Shown here: positions 45,401 through 55,660 of the stretch, in pieces
Position numbering within the stretch: position 1 is the stretch's first letter
How the letters are laid out: each line of letters begins with the position of its first letter
Assembly: GCA_003586115.2 (NCBI GenBank)
Contig: QVOM02000057.1
Coordinates: 6,903,233 to 6,967,232, forward strand
Source: Salvator merianae
Lineage: Eukaryota; Chordata; Lepidosauria; Squamata; Teiidae
Reading direction: 5' to 3'
Length of the DNA stretch: 64,000 bases
Program-made: the position numbers and the translations under genes
The notes under the pieces: generated by a model
Databases searched by the model: none
The model's input: the letters and a program-made list of their open reading frames with translations, nothing else
Told to the model about the DNA's origin: nothing

Positions 45401-48400
45401 ACTGACTGAATTAAACACAAAGGCTTCTATGCCAAACAGCAGGCAAAAAAGAGGGTTGTCCATCACCATATAAGCATCTAGTCCAACCTTGCAGCTGGCA
45501 CTAACCTTGATGTTATTCAGGTTCACTTCCTCAAGATCCTTGTCATTGCTTTGGATTTTTGCCAAGGTTTCTTCCACGTTGGTAGGATTGGGTGGTTCAT
45601 CGGGAACAGGTTTGTATTTATCAGGCTGCACCACACCTGCGAAAGAGAAGGACTAGGGATGTACATGAACAAAAATCATGTGTTCAGTTTGCCATCAAAC
45701 TAAACATCCATTTGTTCGGCTCGATAGCAAACTGTTAAATCCAACAAAAGGGTTCGTGTTTGATTCCAAACTTCTTCGAAAATTCAAAACACTGGATTTT
45801 TCCATGGAAAAAAAGTCCCTTTCAAGGGCAAAACCACAGCAAACACAAAACTTGTTCGATCAAATAGTTTGTGCTCGCAATTGGGGGAACTGGTTCGAAT
45901 CAGTTTAATTTCTGGGAATGCGAAGTGCCGCGTGTTTGATTTGATGCAAATATCCACAAACACAAATGTTTCGACTGAATTTTCAAACACGAACCAAACT
46001 TTGCACACCTCTGAGAATGACAAACTTTAGCAGACCCTACAGAAATACTTTCTGTCATATAAATACCTAGGAGTAGCCATAGCTGAGTGATGAAACAATG
46101 GCAAAGACAACAGATGGTCACAGGTTCGAGTCCCAACAACCCAAGGTTCACTTACTGTTTATGCCTTCTGTGTTTGTGATGTCTCCACTGCAGATGGCAT
46201 CATAGTATTGCTTGTTACTCATGAGGGTGTACATACCCAGGATGGCTGCAAGGAAGCAGAAAGGAAGGGCGATCAGTCACTGGAACAGGTTGCCACAGGA
46301 GGCAGTGAGCTCTCCTTCATTGGAGAGCTTCAAGGAGAAGCTGGACAGATATCTGTCTGGGATGGTTTAGTGGAGCCTGCATTGGGCAGGGGGTTAGACT
46401 CGATGACCCTTGGGGATCCCTTCCAACTCTATGATTCTATGATTCTAAGAAAGCCAGTAGAACAACAGCAAGAAAAGCCTTCCCTCACTCTCTTAAAAGT
46501 GGTTATCCATTCCATCTTACTTTAAGACTTTGTGCCATTTCGCAATATACTATTTTGTTTGATGTGCGATTTTATTAGGTATTTTTATTACAATGTTTCG
46601 ATGTTGCTGATGCTTTAATTGTATGTTTTCTGTTTGTTGTAAACCATCTGGGGCAATTTTCTTTTAGAAAAGTGATATACAAAGAAAAAGGAAGTGGAAA
46701 ATGGAAATGAAGGGCAAAGAGATGTGAAAGGTGCAGAAATTATTCCTTGTAGTGTAAACTTTGGGATTCTTCTGCTGATGGGGTGGCATGCTCTTGGATA
46801 TAAAAAGACCCTACTCCCTGCACTTGGAAGAGCAGCACCTCAGGCAAGATATGTTCATCTTTCAGATGCGAAATATGTTTTTTAAAAAAAGCTGGAGAAA
46901 CATATTTCAGATTGCAATCAGTGACTCACCAAATTGAACCCCTTCTCCCTGTAATAATGATCCTTGCAATTTTTTAAAATTTATCAGTCTTTGAATTTTT
47001 TTTAAAGAATCTAGATCTGTCAAGGAAATAGAGGTAGTTTCCCTTTGTTTTTTCATTATTCCCTAGCACCCTCTCACCACTGAGATCATGTCATGTTTTA
47101 AGTGGCAAAGGCCTTCAGGCAGCTTGCAGCTTTAAGCATATAAACAATAAAATTCGATTTAAACCTTGAGAATAAAAACATTCCTAAAAGCAAAAATTTA
47201 AATCAAAATTAAAACTAATGCAACTCCAGTGAACTAGAAACACAGCATTAACAGACAGAAACAATAATAACTGTTTGTTGGTCTACTTTGGAAAGCCTCC
47301 TTAGAAATACAAGGCCTGATCATACCTAAGTTTTAATCCAGATTCGGTCCCCTTTCAGACTGAGAGATCACACCACTGAAGTAATAAAATGTTTTTGTTT
47401 AGTGTGATCTAACTCAGAAAATCCACCTTGGGGTTAGATAATGTGGAAAGAAAATAGTTTTTAGACACTTTGCTGATGTGTTCTTTCAATCCCAAAGTGG
47501 ACTGAAGCTGGATTAAAACTTAGGTGTGGATGGGCACACAAGGATATCTGGATAACAGTAGGTTTGCTTTTTTAAAAACTTTCTGCTGCTTTTTAACTGT
47601 TTTTAACCTTGTTTTTTACATTTTATTGTTAACCACTAGGAGAGTTTTGATAAAAAGAAGCAGTAGAGAAATGCCTTGAATAAATACATCAGATTTCTTT
47701 GGAAGTTCGAGAGGGGGTTATAATAATTTTTTTTAAAAAGCCCTCCGATGCAAGAAGCCTGGCCCAGTACCCGGCCGAACCGCGTCACTGTGGGGACAAG
47801 TTCGACGACATTTCTGCCCTGGGAGGCATCCAAGCGGCGTCCAACTCCAATTCCCAAAGCTCAGCAGAGTCTGGGCGCTGGCTGGGTTCCAAGCAGCAGC
47901 TAAAAGCAGAACCCTCGCTCTCTCGCGCCCGATCGGTTTACACCTGCCGGGGAGCGACTGCAGGCAATAAAAATACATCGGACAGGGACCTAGAAGCCCC
48001 CTAGAAATATGGCAAATTCATCTCCGTTTGCTCTCCCGGAAAGTGTGTCGGGGGTGGCGCTGTTTAGCCTCCCAGGGAATGGAATTGTGGGATGCCGATG
48101 GTTTCTGATGACATCACCGTCCTACCCAAGTTCCTCACCTGACAGGACTGTATCTGGTTCTTCCCCCCTCCTTCGAGCCAGTTTAGGCTGGTGGCCACAT
48201 TCATATTTTAGTATCATAGAACACAGGAGGCGGAAAGGAGCTCTGAGGTCATTTAGACCAACCCCTTGCTCAGGGCAGGAGTCTGCTAAACCATCCTCAA
48301 TGGGCAACCTCCCAGCCTTTGTTTGAAAATGCCCAATAAGAGAAAATCCATTACTGTGGAAGGCAGACAAGGGTAAGCCTGACCCCTTTTATTTCACCCC

Positions 48401-51400
48401 CTTGATCCTGATCCTGGACTGCAAACGAAACACAGCCAGCTCTTTTAACTGATCCTCACAGGAGTTGGCTTCTCTCCCTCATCCCATCCTGCAAGCTCAC
48501 CTCTGCACCTGCTCCAGCCTCCCCAGGGCCCTTTAAAAATGCTGTGCCCTGGCCTAACCAAGGCTGCATGCAGTGAAATGTCTAGCTTCTTGAACTATTA
48601 CTTCATGTGGCAGAGAGTTCCACCAGCTCATGGTGCCTGGAAATTAGAAGGAAAGGTGCCTCTCTTTCTCATCTGAGCCTACCACCAGTGGCTTCTGGCA
48701 ACAGCTTGTCAACCCCAGCCCTATTTACCCCCAAAGCTCAGCAGAGATACCTGCAATATCGCACATTTCTGCATCAGTTGCATTTGCTAGCGCCTCCTCC
48801 AGCTCAGGTTCCAACGTGATTTGCTCTTCTTTGGGGATTTCTCTCTTGGGGTTCTTTGGAACAAAAGGTTTTCCTGGAGTGCATGAGATTAAAATTAGAT
48901 TAGCACTAAAGCAACAGAGTATACCTCAGGATCAAGACAGTTGTACCAAACAGGCTGGAGAAGGATTTTCCTACTGCTTTTCCAGTTGCAAAATCTGGGC
49001 AGGATCTATGAAAAATAATACTGTCCCGTGTTTCTGCCCCCAGCACAGCTTGTCTTCAATGCATAAAATGATTATTATTTTCAGAATGCAAACAGAGAAA
49101 TCACACTTCCATCTCCTGCCCAGAATAATCTCAGAGTTGGGACTCATACATAGATGGTGAGTGATCTTGGAGCTGGTGATCTTTGGGAAGAGTAGCCACA
49201 TCTGGAATTCCAATCCCATGTCATGGGCAACCCCTACCTTGGTTGCTTTGTTCCCCCAGAAAATGGATGAGAAGGAAGCCCAAGAGACCTCAAGCACCAC
49301 ACCAACTGGTCCCAAGCTAGCAAAACTACCAGCTCCCCAGGTACTCATACAGAGAGACAGCAGGCTGCTCCACTCTGTGTCTACCCAGAATCCCTTTCCA
49401 ATATCATTTCTGTCCCCACAAGCACATCTGTAACTCTTTCACAGCACACTAGTGCATAGCTTAACAACAGTTTCCCTGCTACAGTCAGGTCCAGAAACTT
49501 GCAAATATTGTTTTATTGCTAGCATTTCTTTTATCCAGTTGTGGTTTCGAATCAAGCCATAAAACTGACTGTACTTCATGTTGCCAGGATCAACCCCTTC
49601 TGCCCTGTCCCTCAAAAACCCTCCTCCAGTTGAGGAAACGCTGCTTTCCAAAGAGGAAACAGTGGAGATCTTTACTATCGGCCAAGTACTAAATAGTTTG
49701 CAGCTAGATAATCAAAGATGCATCTAAGACGCTTCAGACTAGTGTCACTGCTCAGCCCAAAATTGGAATCATCCACTGGAAAGCACAGAATGGCAATGAT
49801 CTGTTTCCATGCCTTATAGCATCCACTTGGTGCAAACTTAGAAGTAATAAAACTATAGAATTGAGCACCATGGTCAGTGCTTCCTTGGGAAACACTCCAC
49901 TGAAATAACCTGCCACAGAAAGGCAGGATCCACTTTCCAAAAACCCACGTCTGGCTCTGCAGTCCTGGTTACAAGTTTATTATTTTGAGCCACAAGGGGG
50001 AGCCCTACACATGCCAAAGCTTTGAGGACAGTAGGACGTTGAGGTTTTCTGTCCAGTTTAGATGTAGCCTAGCTTAAGTTGCGAAATCCGGAAAAGGAAT
50101 GGAAGATAAAGGTGAGAAACACAGGTAGAGATAGATCTTGGCCCATGCATTTCCAGCATTTATTTTAAAAAACTAGCAAGGGAAAAGCACCAGGCATCAA
50201 CAGTGGTAAAACTACATTTGTCTAATTTGGCTTTTGATAATGGGGGATATTTTTGTTTGTATTTTATCCTTTTTTTAGTGTGGTTTAAGTTTCCTTTGTT
50301 CACCACCCTGAGACCCCAGGATAGGAAGATATGTACATTTTCTGTTTGAATTTCAGTTCCAGCTGACACTATTTACCTTCAATAACTAAAGTGGAATGAA
50401 AACTGAAATGTCGTTCTTTCCTTCCAAAACATGGTGGTGTTGATTCCGGAAACCACCTTGCTATGAAAACCACATTGGGGAAACCATGTCATTGCTGCCT
50501 GCTCTCAACTTCCAGCTTTTCCGTGCTGGCAATAGTTTGCATAGTGCAATCACACATAACACAGATTCCATTTATACAAGGAAAGCTGTGGATGCATTCT
50601 TTGCTTTTTTAAAAGAGATTTCTTGCACCGACAACCCTGAGGTTTTGCAAGAAGACCGGTTGACAAAATCTCTGGGACTGGTCAGTCTTTTTTCTATTGT
50701 TTGCACAACCACGTCTTCACATCCCCAGACTGGCCCTATGCAGTTCAAAAACTCCACAGAGATGGTAGCGAGTGGCCCTTACATTCTCATCCTGTTTCTA
50801 ATCCACCTTTTCCACCCTAGGAGTTTTGTGGAGGGAGGGGCAGACTGGTGTGTGAACCTGCCAAGTGCCTCTGAACCACCTCGGAAGGAGGCCTTCTTTT
50901 TCACTCTGTGTGTGTGAATGCAGCCTTAAAGGCACAAAGCTCGCTAGGCCGACGGAAAACTCGTGCAGCTCAGATCAAAGGTCTTGCGAGCATGTCTGTT
51001 TCCAAACCCCAAACTCTCAGGGCTGCAGGAAAGTACCAAAGGCAGCAGAAAGCCCCCAAAATGTGTGCTTTTCAAAACGTGCTCAGGATTTGTACCCAAA
51101 GCGAACGAGCTCTTAAAATTATTGTTCTGCTTATGGGAACTTCTGTGGTCTGTTACACCTTGAAGGTCACCAGGAAGAAGGGAAAAAGCTTTAGAGTTGT
51201 AAAGGAGACTCATCTGGGACGGCAGGTCCAAGCTCCAGGTGTGCCGAGGCGGCCACGCTTCTAAGAGACGCTGCAGTCCTTCGCCAGGAGCAGCAAGGGT
51301 CCCTTCTTGGGTCAGGACATCTGAGCTATGCATGGGGCTATTTTGAATCATCTTCATGCTCCAGGCGAAGCTAAATATAACCCTTATTTTCAGTTCCACC

Positions 51401-53852
51401 CCAGTTCTGCGCCTGCATGCTCAGTAGGATTCTGGCAACACCCACAAACAACTTCCACGCGGCACTGTGCTGAGATGCAGCTGATCTTAAAACACTCAAC
51501 AGCCTGCAAGGGCTTCAGTCTCTCTGCAAACACCTCTGGGATTGCTGGTCCTCTTGCTGCAGGTGAGCACAGCCTGAAGCCCCCCCCCCCCGAAAGCCGG
51601 TTGGCGAGCTTCCTCTGCACTCCACACAGCTGCAAGGACCTCGAAGGACCTGGCTTCTGTCAGGGGAAGGGGCTTCCGGTTTGCACCATTTGCATCAGGC
51701 ACCGCACAGAACCATGACATTCTAGATTTGGAACATCCAAAGAAACCAGAGCTGGTTCTTCGACCCCAAACTTCTGCAAGGCCCCAACAGGAATGACAGT
51801 CCAGAGACTTTTCCAAGGCATCATTCGCACTAACCATGGCTTAAAACCTAAGCTGCCCTTTGACTTCACACACACACACCCAAAAAAAAGAGTCCAGCAA
51901 AAATTGCCTTGCAAATCCTAGGTCTCACATTGAGTGCAATACAATACGATAAAACTACAATCCCTACCCTTGCACTGCCCCCAGCCCCAAAACTCCACCC
52001 ACCCACCCACTCACCATAGGACCAATATCAACTCCATGTAAAGGTGCTCCATTCCAAAGGCCTGGGAAGACAGGTGGGTCTTTCCCAGGCTCCGAAAAAG
52101 ATGTCACCCTGGTGGAAAGCTATTCCAAAGCTTGAAAGGGATGCTGTGGCCAAGTCAAGGCTCTGAGATTTAAACTCACCTGGTCAATCACAAAATCCCA
52201 AATCCCAAACTTGGTTTGAAAGTAAGCACCCCCTTGGCTTGCCTTGTTTTGGCTTTTTTTGCCCTTTTTTGCCTTTTTTTTTGCCTTTTTTGTTGTTGTT
52301 GTTGTTTTGCTTTTTTTGCTCTTTGAATGATGCCAAATTCGGAACGCTGGAGAAGGCAACAGATTACCTTTTTTCTCTCCCGTAAAAGGTACCAAGTCCT
52401 CCCGTTCCTTCACTTCCAGAGCTTGTTTCTCTAGGTGCTGCATGAGGGCATCTCGATCCAACGGCCCCGTCGGGCTTTTCTTGGTCTGATCCCGTTGCCG
52501 CATCCCAGCAGGAAGCATCATGTTCTAAAAGCAGAGCGGAAATGTTTATTGCGCTCTAAAGAGCAGAGCGAGAGCAGAAATCAGGGCAAACCATTTCAGC
52601 CTAGTCAGAACTCACGGGGCCCTCCTTTCAGAACAGAGACATGCAGGCAGGCTTTCACCAACTCAACAGGTGAAGCTTCTTCCCCATCAGGCTTCACCTG
52701 TTGAATGTTTTCCTGTCGAGTACTGAAAGAAGGTCAAGGAGAGCAGACTGTGCTCAGTCCTCACTTCTGTAACGTGGCCAGCATGTCTGAAACCTCCACA
52801 GGGCTTCAGAAAAGGAAATTTCAGGAAGCACCAAATGCATCGCAGGTAATTCTTCTGGAATTCTGTCTTCCACACAGCGTTTAAATGGCCAGGAACCCCA
52901 GCTGGATGGCAGCCCTTCACTAAGGGCCTAAAAATAGGAACACAATTTGGGAATCCTGACACTCAAGCACTTGGAACCTCCCTTCTTCAGGATTTCCCAA
53001 AGTAAGCAGAAGAAAAGTATTAAAAATAAAAGGACATGCAAAATTTCAGCTTGCTATTTCTGTCCCCTGAATTTTCCACCCATTGGCATGCTTAAATTAC
53101 AAACATCGTCAGAACTAGAGATGTGCACAAAACGTTTTGTACTTTCGATTTGAATGGAACTGAACTAAAGCGAACCAAGACTGGCTCAGCTCGATTTCGA
53201 ACATTTTTCTTCAAACTGCAGCATATTCAGTTCAGTTGGATTCGAACCCAGCGGGGGCCACCGGCTTTAAGGGTGGGTGTTCGCATCCCGTGCAAAGCAC
53301 ACCATGGCTGTTCGTGCAAAGCGCACCATGGTTGTTTGCGGAGCCTCCGGGCCTCCATGCTGTCGCAGCAGGACCTGCTGCAACAGTACGGAGGCCCGGA
53401 GGCCCCGCGAACAGCCATGGCATGCTTTGCACAGGCCACAAACTCCTGCCCTTAAAGCCAGCGGCCGCCGCTATTCAAACCCCAGTCAAACGGGGTGTTC
53501 TCTAGGTTCCTTCGAACACCCCTTTGTTGGGTTCAGATTTGAACTCTGTTTTCGAACAGGCAGAGGGTTCGGTTCAAGCTCAAATTTTTCAAACCCCCCC
53601 TTTTCGACTCAAATCGGTTCAAACCTGAACCAGTGCAGCTGTAGTCAGAACTTCTAAGGGAAGGTGAGGGGAAGAGGCCTGTTGTTGTTGTTGTGAGAAG
53701 GAAAAACAACCCCTTCTCAGACTCACCTCAGGATCCATTTCCTGTAGCTCCAGATCTAACTGCGCCAGCTCTTCTGGGGAGAGTTCCATCAAGATCTTAT
53801 CTTCATCAATATCTCGATATTTCTCAAGCTCTTGCCGGTATGAGGTCGTCAT
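41354..53852 (-). CDS. TMOD4: Tropomodulin 4
   Basis: Nine coding exons: 53852-53727, 52524-52368, 48873-48751, 46245-46156, 45636-45506, 44951-44844, 44247-44104, 43773-43629 and 41376-41354. They total 1047 nt (348 residues; human 345), with all junctions GT/AG and in phase. Tropomodulins cap the pointed ends of actin filaments; TMOD4 is the skeletal-muscle form. The N-terminal half carries tropomyosin- and actin-binding stretches ([14 protein letters not shown], then [20 protein letters not shown]). Exons 5-8 encode the leucine-rich-repeat cap ([28 protein letters not shown]), followed by [20 protein letters not shown]. The last exon supplies only the basic tail RKQKKR after NNELR, as in mammals. 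The start ATG follows a TTTACACCAG acceptor 11 bases upstream, so a non-coding exon lies further right. Transposons crowd the acceptors of exons 4 and 5. Confidence 0.95.
42383..42425. repeat. (CT)n microsatellite
   Basis: About 21 uninterrupted CT units in the last TMOD4 intron. Confidence 0.95.
42690..42908 (-). mobile_element. Partial LTR, same family as 211-891
   Basis: The minus strand starts TGAGTGTGTTCAGACAGGC and follows the 211 element for about 220 bp (including GAAGTCGCCCTTGTGCCTCTC in diverged form), then diverges. Located in the last TMOD4 intron. Confidence 0.65.
44440..44590. mobile_element. GC-rich palindromic element
   Basis: GGGCCTCCGTACTGCTGCAG at about 44517-44536 is mirrored by CTGCTGCGACAGTACGGAAG at 44540-44559, forming a hairpin. 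The flank GGCCACCGGCTTTAAG is shared with the interior of the 53116-53643 element. Located in TMOD4 intron 6. Confidence 0.65.
45654..46013. mobile_element. hAT-like MITE next to TMOD4 exon 5
   Basis: Ends TAGGGATGTACA and TTTGCACACCTCT (inverted). Flanks AGAAGGAC (45646-45653) and AGAATGAC (46014-46021) form an 8-bp target duplication with one mismatch. About 360 bp, A/T-rich and non-coding. Its edge lies 15 bp from the exon 5 acceptor AG. Confidence 0.78.
46265..46448 (+). mobile_element. CR1 LINE 3' end abutting TMOD4 exon 4
   Basis: GATCAGTCACTGGAACAGG through GGAGAGCTTCAAGGAGAAG to the terminal CCAACTCTATGATTCTATGA is a CR1 3' end. It is antisense to TMOD4. Its 5' border is 18 bp from the exon 4 acceptor AG. 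Confidence 0.85.
46560..46690 (+). mobile_element. LINE 3' tail (L2-like)
   Basis: GTTTGTTGTAAACCATCTGGG..AAGTGATATACAAAG matches the common GTAAACCGCCCTGAG..GTATATAAAT tail of L2-type LINEs. Related scraps occur at about 47580-47695 and 50230-50330. Confidence 0.5.
47310..47535. mobile_element. MITE family 1, copy 6
   Basis: About 226 bp: GGCCTGATCATACCTAAG at the left, GGATTAAAACTTAGG..TGGATGGGC at the right, with the two interior GATCTAAC/GTTAGAT blocks preserved. Located in TMOD4 intron 3. Confidence 0.8.
47750..48120. other. CpG-rich unexplained segment in TMOD4 intron 3
   Basis: About 370 bp with many CpGs (CCGGCCGAACCGCGTCACTG, CGCGCCCGATCGG) in otherwise A/T-rich intron, containing CAATAAAAATACATCGG near its middle. 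It is open on the plus strand from 47699 to 48004, but I recognise no protein. It could be part of an LTR or an internal promoter. Confidence 0.3.
48213..48360 (-). mobile_element. CR1 LINE 3' end (antisense copy)
   Basis: The minus strand reads GGGTTGGTCTAAATGACCTC..TTCTATGAT, a CR1 terminus. Adjacent 48360-48700 may be further diverged LINE sequence (a GGCAGAGAGTTCCACCAGC phrase). Located in TMOD4 intron 3. Confidence 0.7.
52246..52319. repeat. T-rich low-complexity tract
   Basis: Runs of T broken by GCC and (GTT)n, beginning 49 bp past the exon 2 donor of TMOD4. On the minus strand it is A-rich. Confidence 0.85.
53116..53643. mobile_element. hAT-type MITE with perfect 8-bp target duplication
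   Basis: 528 bp element starting TAGAGATGTGCA and ending TGCAGCTGTA. It is flanked by identical GTCAGAAC at 53108-53115 and 53644-53651. The interior contains a GC-rich inverted core (about 53255-53470) similar to the element at 44440-44590. It lies in TMOD4 intron 1, 83 bp past the exon 1 donor. Confidence 0.88.
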
Positions 53853-54005
53853 GGTTCGTATCGCTGGTGTAAAGACGGTGTCTCTCGGGGGGTGTAGAAC
53901 AAGGGAGCTGGATCTAGGCAGAGAAACCCAAGTATCTTGAGAAAACTGGAGTAAGGATGATTGCACAGGCCACTGTCGGCACAAACCAGTGGAACTTCCT
54001 GCCAC

Positions 54006-54879
54006 TTGATTCTCTTACGGTCCAACCAGATTGATACTTTAAACTTCCTAAGGCCAAAACTTAAGGTTATTAAGTTGTGTTCTCATTATGTGAAGCTGAG
54101 ACTGTGGTCGGCTTGGCACCACACCTTTCTGGTCCAATGAAGGAACCCAAACAGTGTAAAAGATACACAATCTTGTATCTATCAGAACAACAGCCCCTGC
54201 TGTGAAGTCTATCCATCTACTCGCTGGCAAGCCTCTTCTTGTCCCTTCTACTTTCCTGAGCATCCCCATATTTTATATGTGCCCAAAATGTGACAGTTTA
54301 AGCCTCATCATTTGTGCTTCTAATGAGTATTAAGGTTTTATTTGGTCTAAAATCCACTGGTAGGTCTTTCTAGCTCGCTTTCTAGAGACACTTTTATAGA
54401 AGCTTATAATTACATTGATTTCACGGGTTTTGAACTGTTGCCATCTCTGTAATTTCTGCCAGTCTGTGATACTTTTGCTGGTCTTAGACCGCAGTAAAGA
54501 TCTTTTGATTCTGGGGTGGGGTTTTTTGCACAACTTATAGATGCAATGTCCCCATTTTGCTGCTAATGTTTTGGACACACAAAATTCTTCTCACAGCTTT
54601 GAAGACAGTCTTTTAATGTGTTTTAAGGGCTACCCTAGAAAAGAGAAACAAACCAATGGGCATTTCAGTTCTGATAGCAGCTGCTGGAATTTCCCCAGAA
54701 TCCCCTAGAGATTTACACAGTGGCCAGTGGAAAGCAAGTTTATCCCTTCACAGATGCTTATGGGCCTCTTTTGTCATTTGACAAGTTCAAGTTCTGGCAT
54801 TAAAAGAGAGGGAGAGAGGCTGAAACGTGATTATGCTGTGTAGGCTAGTAGGGAGAAGAAAGATTGATTTAGACCCGGG
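54006..54879. other. Spacer 5' of TMOD4
   Basis: It should contain or lead to the TMOD4 non-coding first exon and muscle promoter. I cannot identify either. The short minus-strand frame at 54330-54578 (KSVSRKRARKTYQWILDQIK) may be a LINE scrap. Confidence 0.35.
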
Positions 54880-55135
54880 ATAGGGTCTTTTCAGTGGTGG
54901 CCCCCAGACTGTGGCACACTCTTCCCCCTGAGGTGCGTCAAGCTTCTTCACTTTACCTCTTTAGGAGAGCAATGAAGAGGCACCTATGTACCCTTGCCTT
55001 TGGCTAAAGGTACAGCTTTCCCTCCCTACTTTCAGGCTACTGTTTTATTGCATGCCTTTTATGGTTTTTCTTGTTGTTGTTGTTTTAATTGTTGTAACCC
55101 ACCCTGAGACCTTTGGGAATAGGGTGGGAAATAGA
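54880..55135 (+). mobile_element. L2/CR1-type LINE 3' end
   Basis: The phrase TTTTCAGTGGTGGCCCCCAG encodes the FSVVAPRLWHTLP motif of LINE ORF2 C-termini. It is followed by the tail GTTGTAACCCACCCTGAGACC..AGGGTGGGAAAT. Confidence 0.65.
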
Positions 55136-55504
55136 CTCCTCTGAGTAACAGAGTATTTTATGGTCTACTTTTTAACTTCCTGGAGTCTCAGATTGTTGTG
55201 TGTTTTCTTAAGCCCAGATCAGGCCCATTTTAATATGGAAATGGGGGTGAATGTAGCATTTGATGGTGCCCTAAAATTGCCTGCCTGTAAAAAGGGCAGC
55301 CTTCTACTTGCCAAACGGTTCCAGTTTTCTTGGGGAAAGCAAGGAGAAGGTGCCATGCAATGTGTTACCCAAGAGAGAAAAATTCAGCAGATGTGCTTCT
55401 AACCCCATTCAGCCGATATTCGGGACCCACAGAACAGTGAGGTTGTTCTGCTTATTCAGAGGAGCCCATATGGTACAGCACAGCAAGGACCATACTGCAT
55501 TCCT

Positions 55505-55660
55505 CCACACCAAGGGTACTCAGCTGTGACTCTCCAGAAGTTCTTAAGCTTTACCTACCAGTATTCCAGTCCCAGCATCCCATACCAACCCTGCTGGGAT
55601 TTGAATGCTGGGAGCTGCGGTCCAGAAACTTTTGGAGCACCACAACTGTGCATGCTGACT
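55505..55660. mobile_element. Palindromic MITE carrying a CTCCCAGCAT core
   Basis: The left end CTGTGACTCTCCAGAAGTT is mirrored by the right end (reverse complement CTCCAAAAGTTTCTGGACC). Inside, CCAGTCCCAGCATCCC faces GGGATTTGAATGCTGGGAGC. The core resembles the ZNF143-type motif seen in the LYSMD1/SCNM1 interval. Confidence 0.55.

Noticed and set aside
46070..46140. tRNA gene suggested by a perfect GGTTCGAGTCC B box
   Set aside because: No cloverleaf could be folded around it and the A box is degenerate. More likely a SINE head.
50486..50917. 143-residue open frame in TMOD4 intron 2-3 region
   Set aside because: No domain, no splice support and no conservation signal by eye. It lies inside a TMOD4 intron and looks like chance.
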